A DNA stretch of 64,000 bases from AC-32 sp963754265 (lineage in GTDB: Bacteria; Actinomycetota; Thermoleophilia; Gaiellales; Gaiellaceae). The notes under the pieces were generated by a model. The model was not told the DNA's origin. It saw only the letters and a program-made list of their open reading frames with translations, and ran no database searches. The stretch covers positions 1-64,000 of the forward strand of contig CAVWFB010000006.1 of NCBI GenBank assembly GCA_963754265.1, read 5' to 3'. Below, piece by piece: positions 35,348-43,786 of the stretch (position 1 is the first letter of the stretch; each line of letters starts with the position of its first letter). The position numbers were made by a program, and so were the translations under genes.

Positions 35348-36773
35348 ATGCCACGACGGAACTCTCTGACCAGGCGGTTTCTGCACCACCTCCTCCTGAT
35401 CTCTCTCGCGAGGTCGGTCCTCACCGTGCTGGGCAGGGGCCGTGCCTGGGACGAGTGGGACGAGCGGGGCGAGGAGCCGCAGCCGGAGCCGAAGCGGAAC
35501 CACAAGCGCCGCTTCGCGCACACGCTGTCCTTCAGCCTTCTCTTCTTCGCGGGCCTCGCGATCTCGGCGGGCGCGGGCAACGGCGTGAGGTCGATGCTCG
35601 CGGAGGACGACTCGACTCCCGTCGCGGTGCAGTCCGTCTCGGGCACGACCGGGCCGACCGGCCCGACGGGTCCGACGGGCCCGACCGCTCCGGCCGCGTC
35701 GGCCACCGTGCCGACCGGCCAGGTCGACGACGGCGACGCCGCCGCGCCGGTGGAGAGCGCTGCGCCGGCCGAGCCGGCTCCGGCCCCGACCGCGCCGCGT
35801 GTCGCGGTACTGACCTCCCGTCCGACGCACGCCTCGCTCACGGGCGCGTCGAGCTCGCAGGCCGCCGCTCCCAAGCGGGCCGCGATCTCGCGCACGCATG
35901 TCGCGCGCCCGAGCGTGAAGCGGTCCCGCCCGCAGGTCTCGCACAAGCACAAGGCTCCCAAGGCGCCCAAGGCTCCGGCTCTCGATCCCGAGGTGCACGC
36001 AGCCGCCGGCGCGACCGTCTGGCTGAATCGCGCGGCTCCCGATCCGACGCCGCCTGCCGCCCGGCTCCAGCTCGCGTTCGCGCGTCGAGCTCGTGGCCTT
36101 CTCGCGGCAGGCGCACGTCGACTGGGCGCTCGTGCTCGCCACGCTGCGCGCAGACGGCCACAACGGCCGCATTCCCGCGAATCGCACGGCCCTCCGCGGG
36201 CTCGCCTTCCGCCTGAGCTCGCTCGGCGGACGCGCGAACGCGTGGGCCGCCGCGCTCTCGTACTCGAGCAACACGTCGCTCGCCGACCGGGTCGTCGCCC
36301 TCCGCAGCTACTACCGGGCGGTCGGGCTCGCGAGCCTGGTGCGCGGCCTGCTCTCCCAGAAGGTCGACCTGCAGGACCGCGTGCTGCACGACGCGCGTCT
36401 GCACATCTACGCGGGCGGGCGGGCGGACGTCGCCGCCGGCCGCGTCGACGTGCGGGTGCTGGCGCTGATGCTGTACCTCGCCCAGACCTATCACGAGGTC
36501 ACGGTCTCGTGCCTCGTCTCGGGTCACCGGCTCTACGCCCGCCCCGGCGTCGTCTCGGCGCACGTGTACGGGCGCGCGGTGGACATCGCCGCCGTGCACA
36601 ACATCTCGATCACCGGGCACCAGCAGCCCGGCGGGATCACGGAGCAGGCGGTACGCAGCGTCCTCATGCTCCCGGGAGCCATGCTGCCGGCGCAGGTCAT
36701 CTCGCTGATGGGGCTCGGCGGGCCGTCGTTCCCGCTGGCCAACCACTACGACCACATCCACGTCGGGTACTGA
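35348..36773 (+). CDS. Membrane-anchored M15-like peptidase with collagen-like linker (one apparent frameshift)
   Basis: The N-terminus is basic and is followed by a membrane segment (LSFSLLFFAGLAISAGAG). A Gly-Pro-Thr collagen-like stretch (GTTGPTGPTGPTGPT) and a long Pro/Ala/Lys linker come next. Near 36085 the frame must shift by one. The second part (VDWALVLATLRADGHNG ...) ends with an M15/VanY-like metal-site pattern: SAHVYGRAVDIA and, at the end, NHYDHIHVGY. It may be a cell-wall carboxypeptidase or endopeptidase outside the membrane, but the catalytic assignment is inferred. The single shift in an otherwise good gene may be an assembly indel. Its TGA overlaps the ATG of the DUF192 gene. 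Confidence 0.62.
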
Positions 36774-37189
36774 TGAGGTCTCTGCCACAGGTCGCGCTGG
36801 CGAACGACGACGGCAGCGTCGTCTGCGAGCACTGTCTCCTCGCGGAGACGATGTTCGCCCGCCTGCGCGGCCTGCTCGGCAGAAGCGGCCTCGCCGAGGG
36901 TGAGGGGATGCTGCTCCGACCGGCGTCGTCGATCCACACCGCGTTCATGCGCTTCGCGATCGACGCCGTCTTCGTGGACAAGGAGAACCGGGTCGTCAAG
37001 GTGGCGCCCGAGATTCGCCCCTGGCGGGCCGCTGCCTGCCGGGGCGCGCGCGCAGTGCTCGAGCTTCCGGCGGGCGAGGCGGAGCGCCGTGGGATCCGGC
37101 CCGGCGTCTCGCTGACGCAGGTCTGGCGGAGCGATCCCGCCTCGCAGCGGCGCCCGCAGGCACCGCCGTCTCCACGCGCCACGACGTAG
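36773..37189 (+). CDS. DUF192 family protein
   Basis: A 138-residue protein matching DUF192: LLAETMFARLRGLLGRSGL, GMLLRPASSIHTAFMRFAIDAVFVD, VVKVAPEIRPWRA and ARAVLELPAGEAERRGI. The family forms a small beta-barrel of unknown function. Many members have an export signal; this one has none. The ATG shares one base with the stop of the peptidase gene (TGATG). It precedes the hopanoid genes by 40 bases, so it may belong to the same transcript. Confidence 0.85.
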   Translation: MRSLPQVALANDDGSVVCEHCLLAETMFARLRGLLGRSGLAEGEGMLLRPASSIHTAFMRFAIDAVFVDKENRVVKVAPEIRPWRAAACRGARAVLELPAGEAERRGIRPGVSLTQVWRSDPASQRRPQAPPSPRATT

Positions 37190-37229
37190 CCGTTTGACGA
37201 GGCGGCTCGCCGAGGGCCATGGTTTGCGC

Positions 37230-38144
37230 ATGGACCCGGCCTCCGCCAGCTCGGTGGCAGCCCGCGCGCGTACGGAGAACTTCCCGGTTGCCTCGCTCCT
37301 GTTTCCGCGCTCGATGCGCCCCCACCTGCGCGCCGTCTACGGTTTCGCGCGGCTCGTGGACATGCTCGGCGACGAGTTCTCAGCCGGAGGTCTCGACACT
37401 AGGGGGCGTACGGAACTCCAAGATCGTGGGTTGGCCGGAGACGCGGGCAAAGCCCGCATCCCCTCTGAGCCGACGTCGACAAGCGACGTCGTGGGTGACC
37501 GTCTCGCAGCGCTGGACGAGCTCGAGGCCGAGGTCGACGCGTGCTACGAAGGGGAGCCCACCTGGGAGGTGACGCGGGCGCTCCAGCCCACGATCCAGGC
37601 GTGCGGGCTCCCGCGTGAGCCGTTCCTGCGCCTGATCGAGGCCAACCGGATCGACCAGCGGGTCTCCGAGTACGAGACGTGGTCCGACCTGAAGCACTAC
37701 TGCGTCCACTCCGCCGATCCGGTCGGGCGGCTGGTGCTCGGCGTGATCGGGCGGCCCGAGCCCGCCCTGGTGGCCCTCTCCGACGACGTCTGCACGGGCC
37801 TGCAGCTCGTCAACTTCCTCCAGGACGTGCCGCGCGACCTCGACCTCGGGCGCGTCTACCTGCCGGCCGAGGACCGCCGGCGCTTCGGCGTCACCGAGCT
37901 GGCCAAGCCGAACGCCCCGTTGCGAAGCGTGCTGGAGTTCGAGGCCGAGCGCGCCCGCGGGCTGCTCTCCGACCCGGGCGAGCAGCTCGGGCGGCGGCTC
38001 GGCGGCCGCGTCGGCCGGGCGGTCGCGCTCTTCGGGCGCGGGGGAGTCGCGGCGCTGGAGGCGCTCGAGCGCGCCGACTGGGACATCTTCAACGGGCGCC
38101 CTCGGCCCTCACGGGCGAGGTTGGCGCTGGCGGCGATCCGATGA
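37230..38144 (+). CDS. hpnC: HpnC-type squalene/phytoene synthase family enzyme, with in-frame insertion
   Basis: A trans-isoprenyl diphosphate synthase-family protein. In bacteria HpnC converts presqualene diphosphate to hydroxysqualene on the route from farnesyl diphosphate to squalene. It shows NFPVASLLFPRSMRPHLRAVYGFARLVDMLGDE (split here by the length rule: NFPVASLLFP, FARLVDMLGDE), YCVHSADPVGRLVLG and the second Asp-rich motif NFLQDVPRDLDLGRVYLP. Between LGDEFSAGGL and AALDELEAEVD there are 37 extra residues (DTRGRTELQD ... SDVVGDRL) encoded by a palindromic insertion. Without it the sequence reads as a normal HpnC of ~267 residues. The ATG at 37230 is used; the frame opens at 37194. 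The stop TGA is in an ATGA that probably once overlapped hpnD. Confidence 0.85.
   Translation: MDPASASSVAARARTENFPVASLLFPRSMRPHLRAVYGFARLVDMLGDEFSAGGLDTRGRTELQDRGLAGDAGKARIPSEPTSTSDVVGDRLAALDELEAEVDACYEGEPTWEVTRALQPTIQACGLPREPFLRLIEANRIDQRVSEYETWSDLKHYCVHSADPVGRLVLGVIGRPEPALVALSDDVCTGLQLVNFLQDVPRDLDLGRVYLPAEDRRRFGVTELAKPNAPLRSVLEFEAERARGLLSDPGEQLGRRLGGRVGRAVALFGRGGVAALEALERADWDIFNGRPRPSRARLALAAIR
37390..37506. mobile_element. Palindromic 111-bp insertion inside hpnC with 6-bp direct repeats
   Basis: GTCTCG occurs at 37390-37395 and 37501-37506. Deleting one copy plus the DNA between (111 bp) restores an ordinary HpnC sequence in frame. The insert contains a GCGGGC-AAA-GCCCGC hairpin (37443-37457) and two CGACGTCG palindromes spaced by ACAAG (37471-37491). 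The reverse complement of 37491-37447 aligns with the hpnD-hpnE spacer element (39104-39146). It therefore looks like a small dispersed repeat, comparable in behaviour to Rickettsia palindromic elements. Confidence 0.65.
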
Positions 38145-38290
38145 CCGTCGCTCGCCTCCGGCTCGCTCCCGCGGGTGAAACCATGTTTCCCCCGCGTGCA
38201 CCCTTCTTAGAGTCCAATGTGGGGGAACCTCCCGGTTCCCCCACGCCCCCTCCACCCGCTCATCGGCCCGGAGGCGGCCTATGACCGTCG
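38141..38290. mobile_element. MITE-like insertion between hpnC and hpnD
   Basis: ATGACCGTCG is repeated exactly at 38141-38150 and 38281-38290. Just inside lie 9-bp terminal inverted repeats CGCCTCCGG (38153-38161) and CCGGAGGCG (38268-38276). The interior holds two long hairpins: 38170-38196 (12-bp stem, one mismatch) and 38219-38244 (11-bp perfect stem GTGGGGGAACC, loop TCCC). Removing one repeat plus the interior would restore an ATGA overlap of hpnC with hpnD, like the other junctions of this operon. No coding capacity. Confidence 0.6.
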
Positions 38291-39102
38291 AGGCCGCCTA
38301 CGCGGAGGTCGAGCGGCTCACGCGCCGCGAGGCCCGCAACTTCGCCTACGGGATCATGGTTCTGCCGCGGCCGAAGCGACAGGCGATCGCGGCGATCTAC
38401 GCGTTCGCGCGCCGCGTCGACGACGTGGCGGACGGCGCGCTGCCCCTCGCCGAGAAGCAGGCGCGGCTCCGCAGGTTGCACGGCGCCTTGGACGCGCCCC
38501 CAGGCGAGGACGCGATGCTCGTGGCGCTGGCGGACGCGCGCTCCCGCTACCCGATCCCCCGCGATGCGCTGCACGAGCTCGTGGACGGCGGTCTTCAGGA
38601 CACCGAGCAGAGCCGGTACGCGGACTTCGACGAGCTGCTCGGCTACTGCCGCCGGGTCGCAGGAGCCGTCGGCGTTGCCTGCGTGGCGGTGTACGGCTCG
38701 GACGAGGTCGGGCACGCGGAGACGCTCGGCGTCGCGCTCCAGCTGATCAACATCGCGCGGGACGTGCGTGAGGACTGGGAGCTCGGCCGCGTCTACCTGC
38801 CGCAGGACGAGCTCGAGGCCTACGGCGTCTCCGAGGACGACATCGCGGCCGGCAGGGCCGAAGCGGAGTGGAGGGCGCTGATGGCGTTCCAGGCCTCGCG
38901 CGCACGCGCCTACCTCGACGACGGGCTCCAGCTGCTCGACTCGCTCGATTCCCGTAGCGCCGCCTGCGTCGCCACCTTCGCGGGCCTCTACCGGGCGACG
39001 CTCGACCGGATCGAGGCACGCGGGTTCGACGTCTTCGAGGGCTCGCTGCGCCTGTCGCCGCTGACCAAGCTGCGCATCGTGGGAGCGGGGCTGCTCCGAT
39101 GA
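38281..39102 (+). CDS. hpnD: HpnD-type presqualene diphosphate synthase
   Basis: A 273-residue squalene/phytoene synthase-family enzyme. It condenses two farnesyl diphosphates to presqualene diphosphate in the HpnC-D-E squalene route. Landmarks are RNFAYGIMVLPRPKRQAIAA, the first Asp-rich motif ARRVDDVADGA, YCRRVAGAVGVACVAVYG and the second motif NIARDVREDWELGRVYLPQDE. The family separates HpnD from HpnC by the DDxxD motif, which is present here. It is cytosolic or membrane-associated. Its TGA lies in ATGA at 39099, again as if it once overlapped hpnE, which now starts 97 bases later. Confidence 0.9.
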   Translation: MTVEAAYAEVERLTRREARNFAYGIMVLPRPKRQAIAAIYAFARRVDDVADGALPLAEKQARLRRLHGALDAPPGEDAMLVALADARSRYPIPRDALHELVDGGLQDTEQSRYADFDELLGYCRRVAGAVGVACVAVYGSDEVGHAETLGVALQLINIARDVREDWELGRVYLPQDELEAYGVSEDDIAAGRAEAEWRALMAFQASRARAYLDDGLQLLDSLDSRSAACVATFAGLYRATLDRIEARGFDVFEGSLRLSPLTKLRIVGAGLLR

Positions 39103-39204
39103 GCGACGTCGCTTGCGATGTCGCCTTCAGGCCGAGCCGGCTTTGCTGGATCGGCCGTCTGCGCCGCTGGCCAGGTGCGCTCGGATCGAAGGTATCGCGA
39201 TGAG
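39097..39204. repeat. Palindromic repeat copy between hpnD and hpnE
   Basis: CGATGAG occurs at 39097-39103 and 39198-39204, the first containing the hpnD stop and the second the hpnE start. The interior begins CGACGTCGCTTG (39104-39115), identical to the reverse complement of 37480-37491 in hpnC, and continues with a related GATGTCGCC...GGCTTTGC stretch at matching spacing. GCGACGTCGC and GCGATGTCGC form an internal palindrome. It is a second, inverted and more diverged copy of the hpnC insertion. Confidence 0.6.
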
Positions 39205-40429
39205 AGCTGCCGTCGTCGGCGGCGGGCTCGCCGGGTTGAGCGCCGCCCTCGAGCTGGTGGACTCCGGGCACGAGGTGACGCTCTACGAGGCGCGGCCGAC
39301 GCTCGGAGGCGCCGTGCAGACGCTGCCGCGGCGCGACGGCGACCCGGAACCGCCGCCGGACAACGGCCAGCACATCGCGCTCGGCTGCTTCACGGCCTAC
39401 CTGCGCTTCCTCGAGCGGATCGGGCAGAGCGGTTCCCTGCGCCGCCAGCCGCTCGAGCTGCCGGTGCTCGACGAGCGGGCGCGGAGAGCGGTGATCCGAC
39501 CCTCGGCGCTCGCTCTCCTCCGCTACCGCCACCTTCCTCTCGGCGATCGGATCAGGATCTTGAAGGTGCTTGTTCACTGGAGCACAAACTCCCGGGGTGG
39601 GACGTTCGCCGAGGCGCTTCGGCGGCGGGGGCAGTCGCCTCGGGCGATCGAGCGGTTCTGGGACGTGTTCATCCGTCCCGCGCTGAACCTGCCCGCGGCC
39701 GAGGCCGACGCGGAGGTCGGCGACTTCACCGTTCGGACCGCGCTGCTCTCGGGGAAGCGGGCCTCCGATCTGCTCCTGCCGGTTCGGCCGCTCGGGGAGA
39801 TGCACGGGGAGGCGGCGGGTCGCGCGCTCGAAGCGGCCGGCGCAACGGTGCGCACCGGCATGCGCGTCGACGACCTGCACGAGCTCGAGCCCGACGCCGT
39901 CGTCGTGGCCCTGCCGCCTGCGGAGAGCGCCCGCCTGCTGGGTGAGCCCGAGCCGCAGCTCGGGTACTCCCCGATCGTGAGCGTCCACCTGCTCTTCGAC
40001 CGGCGACTCCTGCACGAGCCGCTGGCGGCGCTGCTCGGCAGCCCCGCGCACTGGGTCTTCGACCGCGGGCGGCTGACCGGCCACGAGCCCGAGACCGGCC
40101 AGTACCTGACCGTCGTCTCGAGCGGCGCGCCCGAGCTCGAGGCCCTGCGTGGCCGCGAGCTCGTCGAGCTGATCGCCGGAGCGCTCGTCGAGCGGCTCGG
40201 CCCGGCCGAGCTGCTCTGGTCGCGGGTCAGCCGAGAGCCCGAGGCGACGATCGCGGTCGGCCCCGGCAGCGAGCAGAACCGGCCCGGGCCGCAGACGTCG
40301 AGGCCGGACGTCACGCGCGCGGGCGCGTGGACGGGAACCGGCTGGCCGCCGACGATGGAGGGCGCGGTGCGAAGCGGCGTCGCCGCGGCCCAGGCCCTGA
40401 CCTCGGCGCGTCAGGAGGTGGCCGCATGA
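39200..40429 (+). CDS. hpnE: HpnE hydroxysqualene dehydroxylase (FAD-dependent)
   Basis: A 409-residue flavoenzyme of the squalene-associated desaturase-like family. It reduces hydroxysqualene to squalene, the last step before cyclisation. The N-terminal FAD motif VVGGGLAGLSAALEL is followed by TLYEARPTLGGAVQTL and QHIALGCFTAYLRFL. ERFWDVFIRPALNLPA follows in the middle, and the C-terminal FAD region AWTGTGWPPTMEGAVRSGV ends the protein. The ATG at 39200 puts the FAD motif at the N-terminus; the open frame from 39113 runs through the inserted repeat. The stop overlaps the shc start (ATGA). Confidence 0.9.
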   Translation: MRAAVVGGGLAGLSAALELVDSGHEVTLYEARPTLGGAVQTLPRRDGDPEPPPDNGQHIALGCFTAYLRFLERIGQSGSLRRQPLELPVLDERARRAVIRPSALALLRYRHLPLGDRIRILKVLVHWSTNSRGGTFAEALRRRGQSPRAIERFWDVFIRPALNLPAAEADAEVGDFTVRTALLSGKRASDLLLPVRPLGEMHGEAAGRALEAAGATVRTGMRVDDLHELEPDAVVVALPPAESARLLGEPEPQLGYSPIVSVHLLFDRRLLHEPLAALLGSPAHWVFDRGRLTGHEPETGQYLTVVSSGAPELEALRGRELVELIAGALVERLGPAELLWSRVSREPEATIAVGPGSEQNRPGPQTSRPDVTRAGAWTGTGWPPTMEGAVRSGVAAAQALTSARQEVAA

Positions 40430-42216
40430 CGGTTGCGCCGGAGAGGATCGACACACGCCTGGACGCGGCGATCGAGGCCGCCACTCAGCGCCTCCTCGAG
40501 CTCCAGCACCCCGACGGGTACTGGGTCGGCGAGCTCGAGTCGAACGCGACGATGATCGCCCAGCACCTCTTCTGGCACCACGTCCTCGGCCTGAGGACCC
40601 CGGAGCTCGACCGCAAGATCGCCAACGAGCTGCTGGCCCGGCAGCGGGAGGACGGGACGTGGTCGATCTGGTTCGAGGGCCCGCCCGACCTTTCGACCTC
40701 GATCGAGGCCTACGCGGCGCTGAAGCTGGCCGGCGTCGACCCGGGCCACCGGGCGCGCGAGTTCATCCGCTCGCGGGGCGGGATCCCGCGCAGCCGGATC
40801 TTCACCAAGTGCTTCCTGGCGCTGCTCGGCCAGTGGCCGTGGCAGCGGATCACGCCGATCCCGGTCGAGCTCGTGCTGCTGCCGCCGTCCGGGCCGGTCT
40901 CGATCTACGACTTCTCCTGCTGGGCCCGCGGCACCTTCGTCCCGCTCGCGGCCTGCCGGGCGCTGCGTCCGGTGCGGCCGGCGCCGATCGAGCTCCGCGA
41001 GATCGGCGCGCGGCCGGGCAAGAGCAAGCCGCCCGCACGCCCGTCGTCCCTGCGCCGCGCTGCGCTGCGGGAGGCCGAGCGCTGGGTGCGGGCGCACCAG
41101 GAGGCGGACGGCTCGTGGGGCGGGATCCAGCCGCCCTGGGTCTGGTCGATCCTGATGCTCGTCGCCCTCGGACACGGCTTCGAGGACGAAACGCTGCGAC
41201 GAGCGGTCGAGGGCTGGGAAGGGTTCACGATCGACGAGGGAGACCGCCTGCGCCCGGAGGCCTGCCAGTCGCCCGTCTGGGACACGGGCCTCGCCGTCCT
41301 CGCCCTCCGTGACTCGGGCCTCGGGCCGGAGCACCCCGGGCTCGTGCGCGCGGCCGAATGGCTCGAGGACGAGGAGGTGACGATCGAAGGCGACTGGGCG
41401 GTTCGGCGTCCCGAGCTCGCCCCGGGCGGCTGGGCGTTCGAGTTCGAAAACGACCTCTATCCGGACGTGGACGACTCCGCCGTCGTCGCGCTCGCGCTGC
41501 GGCGCTGCCACCGAGCGCGCGAGGCCGTCGACCGCGGCCTGGCCTGGACGGCTGGGATGCAGTCGCGAAGCGGTGGTTGGGGGGCGTTCGACGTCGACAA
41601 CGAGGCCTTCTGGCTCTACAAGCTCCCCTTCTGCGACTTCGGCAAGGTGACCGACGAGCCGACCGCCGACGTCACCGCGCACGCGCTCGAGGCGCTCGCC
41701 CAGGAGCACGGGTACGACGACGAGGTGCGGCGCGGCCTCGCGTGGCTCCTCGCCGAGCAGGAGGCGGACGGCTCGTGGTTCGGGCGCTGGGGGGTCAACC
41801 ACATCTACGGCACCGCGGCGGCGCTCCCGGCGCTCGAGGCGTGCGGCGTCGAGCCGGAACACCCCACAGTGCGGCGCGCCGTCGCCTGGCTCGACTCGGT
41901 GCAGAACGAGGACGGGGGCTTCGGCGAGGACGTCCGCTCCTACGCCGAACCCGCCTGGCGCGGCCGAGGCCCGAGTTCTCCTTCCCAAACGGCCTGGGCG
42001 CTATTAGCCTACGTCGCTGCAAACGAGGCGCAGGGCCGGCCCGCCCGGCGCGCGGCCGAGTGGCTCTGCAACGCACAGCAAGGAAACGGAGACTGGGAAG
42101 AGCAGCAGTTCACCGGCACTGGGTTCCCGCTTGACTTCATGATCAGGTACCACTTGTACCGACTGCACTTCCCGTTGCTCGCCCTCGGCCGTCTACGAGA
42201 AAGGCTCAGTCGATGA
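40426..42216 (+). CDS. shc: Squalene-hopene cyclase
   Basis: A 596-residue enzyme that cyclises squalene to hopene/hopanol at the membrane. Multiple QW repeats are visible (for example QHPDGYW-like LQHPDGYWVGELE, QEADGSWGGIQ, QSRSGGWGAF, QNEDGGFGE, QQGNGDWEEQ). The catalytic acid motif reads DVDDSAVVALAL, with Ser at the place of the usual Thr of DxDDTA, a mild variant. Its length is close to the typical ~630. It starts at ATG 40426 behind CAGGAGG, overlapping hpnE by four bases; its TGA overlaps the hpnH ATG in the same way. Confidence 0.95.
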   Translation: MTVAPERIDTRLDAAIEAATQRLLELQHPDGYWVGELESNATMIAQHLFWHHVLGLRTPELDRKIANELLARQREDGTWSIWFEGPPDLSTSIEAYAALKLAGVDPGHRAREFIRSRGGIPRSRIFTKCFLALLGQWPWQRITPIPVELVLLPPSGPVSIYDFSCWARGTFVPLAACRALRPVRPAPIELREIGARPGKSKPPARPSSLRRAALREAERWVRAHQEADGSWGGIQPPWVWSILMLVALGHGFEDETLRRAVEGWEGFTIDEGDRLRPEACQSPVWDTGLAVLALRDSGLGPEHPGLVRAAEWLEDEEVTIEGDWAVRRPELAPGGWAFEFENDLYPDVDDSAVVALALRRCHRAREAVDRGLAWTAGMQSRSGGWGAFDVDNEAFWLYKLPFCDFGKVTDEPTADVTAHALEALAQEHGYDDEVRRGLAWLLAEQEADGSWFGRWGVNHIYGTAAALPALEACGVEPEHPTVRRAVAWLDSVQNEDGGFGEDVRSYAEPAWRGRGPSSPSQTAWALLAYVAANEAQGRPARRAAEWLCNAQQGNGDWEEQQFTGTGFPLDFMIRYHLYRLHFPLLALGRLRERLSR

Positions 42217-43217
42217 AGTTTCCGCTCGCCCCGACAGTCCAGATCGCGAAATACGTCACCCAGCAGCAGCGCAAGGGCGAGCGCTATCCGCTCGTCCTGA
42301 TGCTCGAACCGACTCTGGCCTGCAACATCGCCTGCATCGGCTGCGGGAAGATCCGCGAGTACGAGTCGAACAAGGCCCGACTGTCGGTCGAGGAGTGCAT
42401 CGACGCCGGCGTCCAGTGCCCGGCCCCCGTCGTCTCGATCTGCGGCGGCGAGCCGCTCGTCTTCAAGGGAATCGAGGACGTGGTCGCGGGCTTCCTCGAG
42501 CTGAACAAGACGATCGAGCTCTGCACGAACGCGCTGCGCCTCGAGCAGTTCCTCGACGTGTTCACGCCGAACAAGCGCCTGACCTTCGTCGTGCACCTCG
42601 ACGGCATGCGCGAGATCCACGACTACATCTGCGACTACCCGGGGCTCTGGGACATCGCGGTCGACGCGATCCGCCAGGCGCGCGAGCGCGGTTTCCGGGT
42701 GACCACGAACACCACGATCTTCAAGGAGACCGACCCGGACGAGGTCATCCAGATGATGGGCTACCTCACCGACGAGGTCGGGATCGACGGCATGCTCGTG
42801 GCGCCGGGCTACCAGTACTCGCAGATCGATCCGAACCTGACGATGACGCGAGCCGAGCACGAGGAGAAGTTCCGCGTCATCCGCTCGGCCGCGCGCGAGA
42901 ACGGCTACCGCTGGCTCGCGAGCCCGATCTACCAGGACTTCCTCGCCGGCGATCGCAAGCTCCCCTGCGCACCGTGGGGTTCCATCACGCGCAACCCGTA
43001 CGGCTGGAAGGGCCCGTGCTACCTGCTCACGGACGGGATCTTCCCGACCTACGAGGCGCTGCTGGACGGGATCGAGTGGGAGGAGTACGGCCCCGGCAAC
43101 GACGCGCGCTGCGAGCACTGCGCAATCCACTCCGGCTTCGAGCCTTCGGCGGCCTTCGAGGCGGCCGGGAGCATGCGGGAGAGCGTCCGCAGCGTGGCAT
43201 GGACGCTGACGGGGTGA
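42213..43217 (+). CDS. hpnH: HpnH radical SAM adenosylhopane synthase
   Basis: A 334-residue radical SAM enzyme that joins the 5'-deoxyadenosyl group to diploptene, giving adenosylhopane, the first step of C35 hopanoids. The cluster-binding motif CNIACIGCG (CxxxCxxC) is near residue 34, followed by VVSICGGEPLVF and FVVHLDGMREIHD. A family-specific C-terminal cysteine segment (CAPWGSITRNPYGWKGPCY, then CEHCAIHSGFEPSA) is present. It overlaps shc by four bases and hpnG by 19, showing strong coupling. Confidence 0.95.
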   Translation: MKFPLAPTVQIAKYVTQQQRKGERYPLVLMLEPTLACNIACIGCGKIREYESNKARLSVEECIDAGVQCPAPVVSICGGEPLVFKGIEDVVAGFLELNKTIELCTNALRLEQFLDVFTPNKRLTFVVHLDGMREIHDYICDYPGLWDIAVDAIRQARERGFRVTTNTTIFKETDPDEVIQMMGYLTDEVGIDGMLVAPGYQYSQIDPNLTMTRAEHEEKFRVIRSAARENGYRWLASPIYQDFLAGDRKLPCAPWGSITRNPYGWKGPCYLLTDGIFPTYEALLDGIEWEEYGPGNDARCEHCAIHSGFEPSAAFEAAGSMRESVRSVAWTLTG

Positions 43218-43786
43218 CCTTCGCCTGCGCCACGACGGCGGAGCAGCGGGTCGCCCGCCGCGCTGGCGCGCGCTCCGCGCTCGTGGGGCTCGGCGCGTCG
43301 AGCGGGATACCGGAAGGACCCGTGGTCTCCTTCGGCGTTGCCGCCGCGCTGCGCGACGGGCTCGCGATCGGGACTGTCCTCGACGCGACGCGCGTAGTCG
43401 ACGCCGAGGGGACGGTGCTCTGGGAGGGCCGGCCGCTGGGTGTGCCCGGAGCAGAGGCTGCGACGATGCTCGCAGCCGACGAGATCGTCGACGACCCGGG
43501 CGAGCGGCGGCGCCTACACGAGCTGACCGGAGCGGACGCGGTCGACATGGAGAGCGGGCGCCTGGCCCGCACCGGGCGGTTGCACGGCGTGCTGCGCTCC
43601 GTGAGCGACACGCCCGAGCGCCAGCTGAACGGCCTTGCCGACTCGCTGACATTGGCCGGAACGTACGACTGGCTTGGTCTGGTCCGCGCCTTCGTGCGCG
43701 AGCCGCGCGGGTTCGTCCGGGCGGCCGCCGATGCGAACCGCGCCCTGCGCCGGCTCGGCGCCGCCGCCAAGGGGTGGTCCCGGTAG
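43199..43786 (+). CDS. hpnG: HpnG-type adenosylhopane nucleosidase/phosphorylase
   Basis: A 195-residue protein of the nucleoside-phosphorylase-like family linked to hopanoids. It releases adenine from adenosylhopane to give ribosylhopane. Visible features are the central GADAVDMESG motif (conserved catalytic/ribose-binding ME pair) and FVREPRGFVRAAADANRALRRL at the C-terminus. It is at the short end of the family. The ATG at 43199 lies within the end of hpnH; a longer frame inside hpnH was rejected. Its end overlaps the ispH GTG. Confidence 0.82.
   Translation: MDADGVTFACATTAEQRVARRAGARSALVGLGASSGIPEGPVVSFGVAAALRDGLAIGTVLDATRVVDAEGTVLWEGRPLGVPGAEAATMLAADEIVDDPGERRRLHELTGADAVDMESGRLARTGRLHGVLRSVSDTPERQLNGLADSLTLAGTYDWLGLVRAFVREPRGFVRAAADANRALRRLGAAAKGWSR

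Noticed and set aside
34987..36216. Long plus-strand open frame of ~409 codons
   Set aside because: Its composition is Arg/Gly-rich noise, and it runs out of frame over the peptidase gene, whose codons make sense in other frames.
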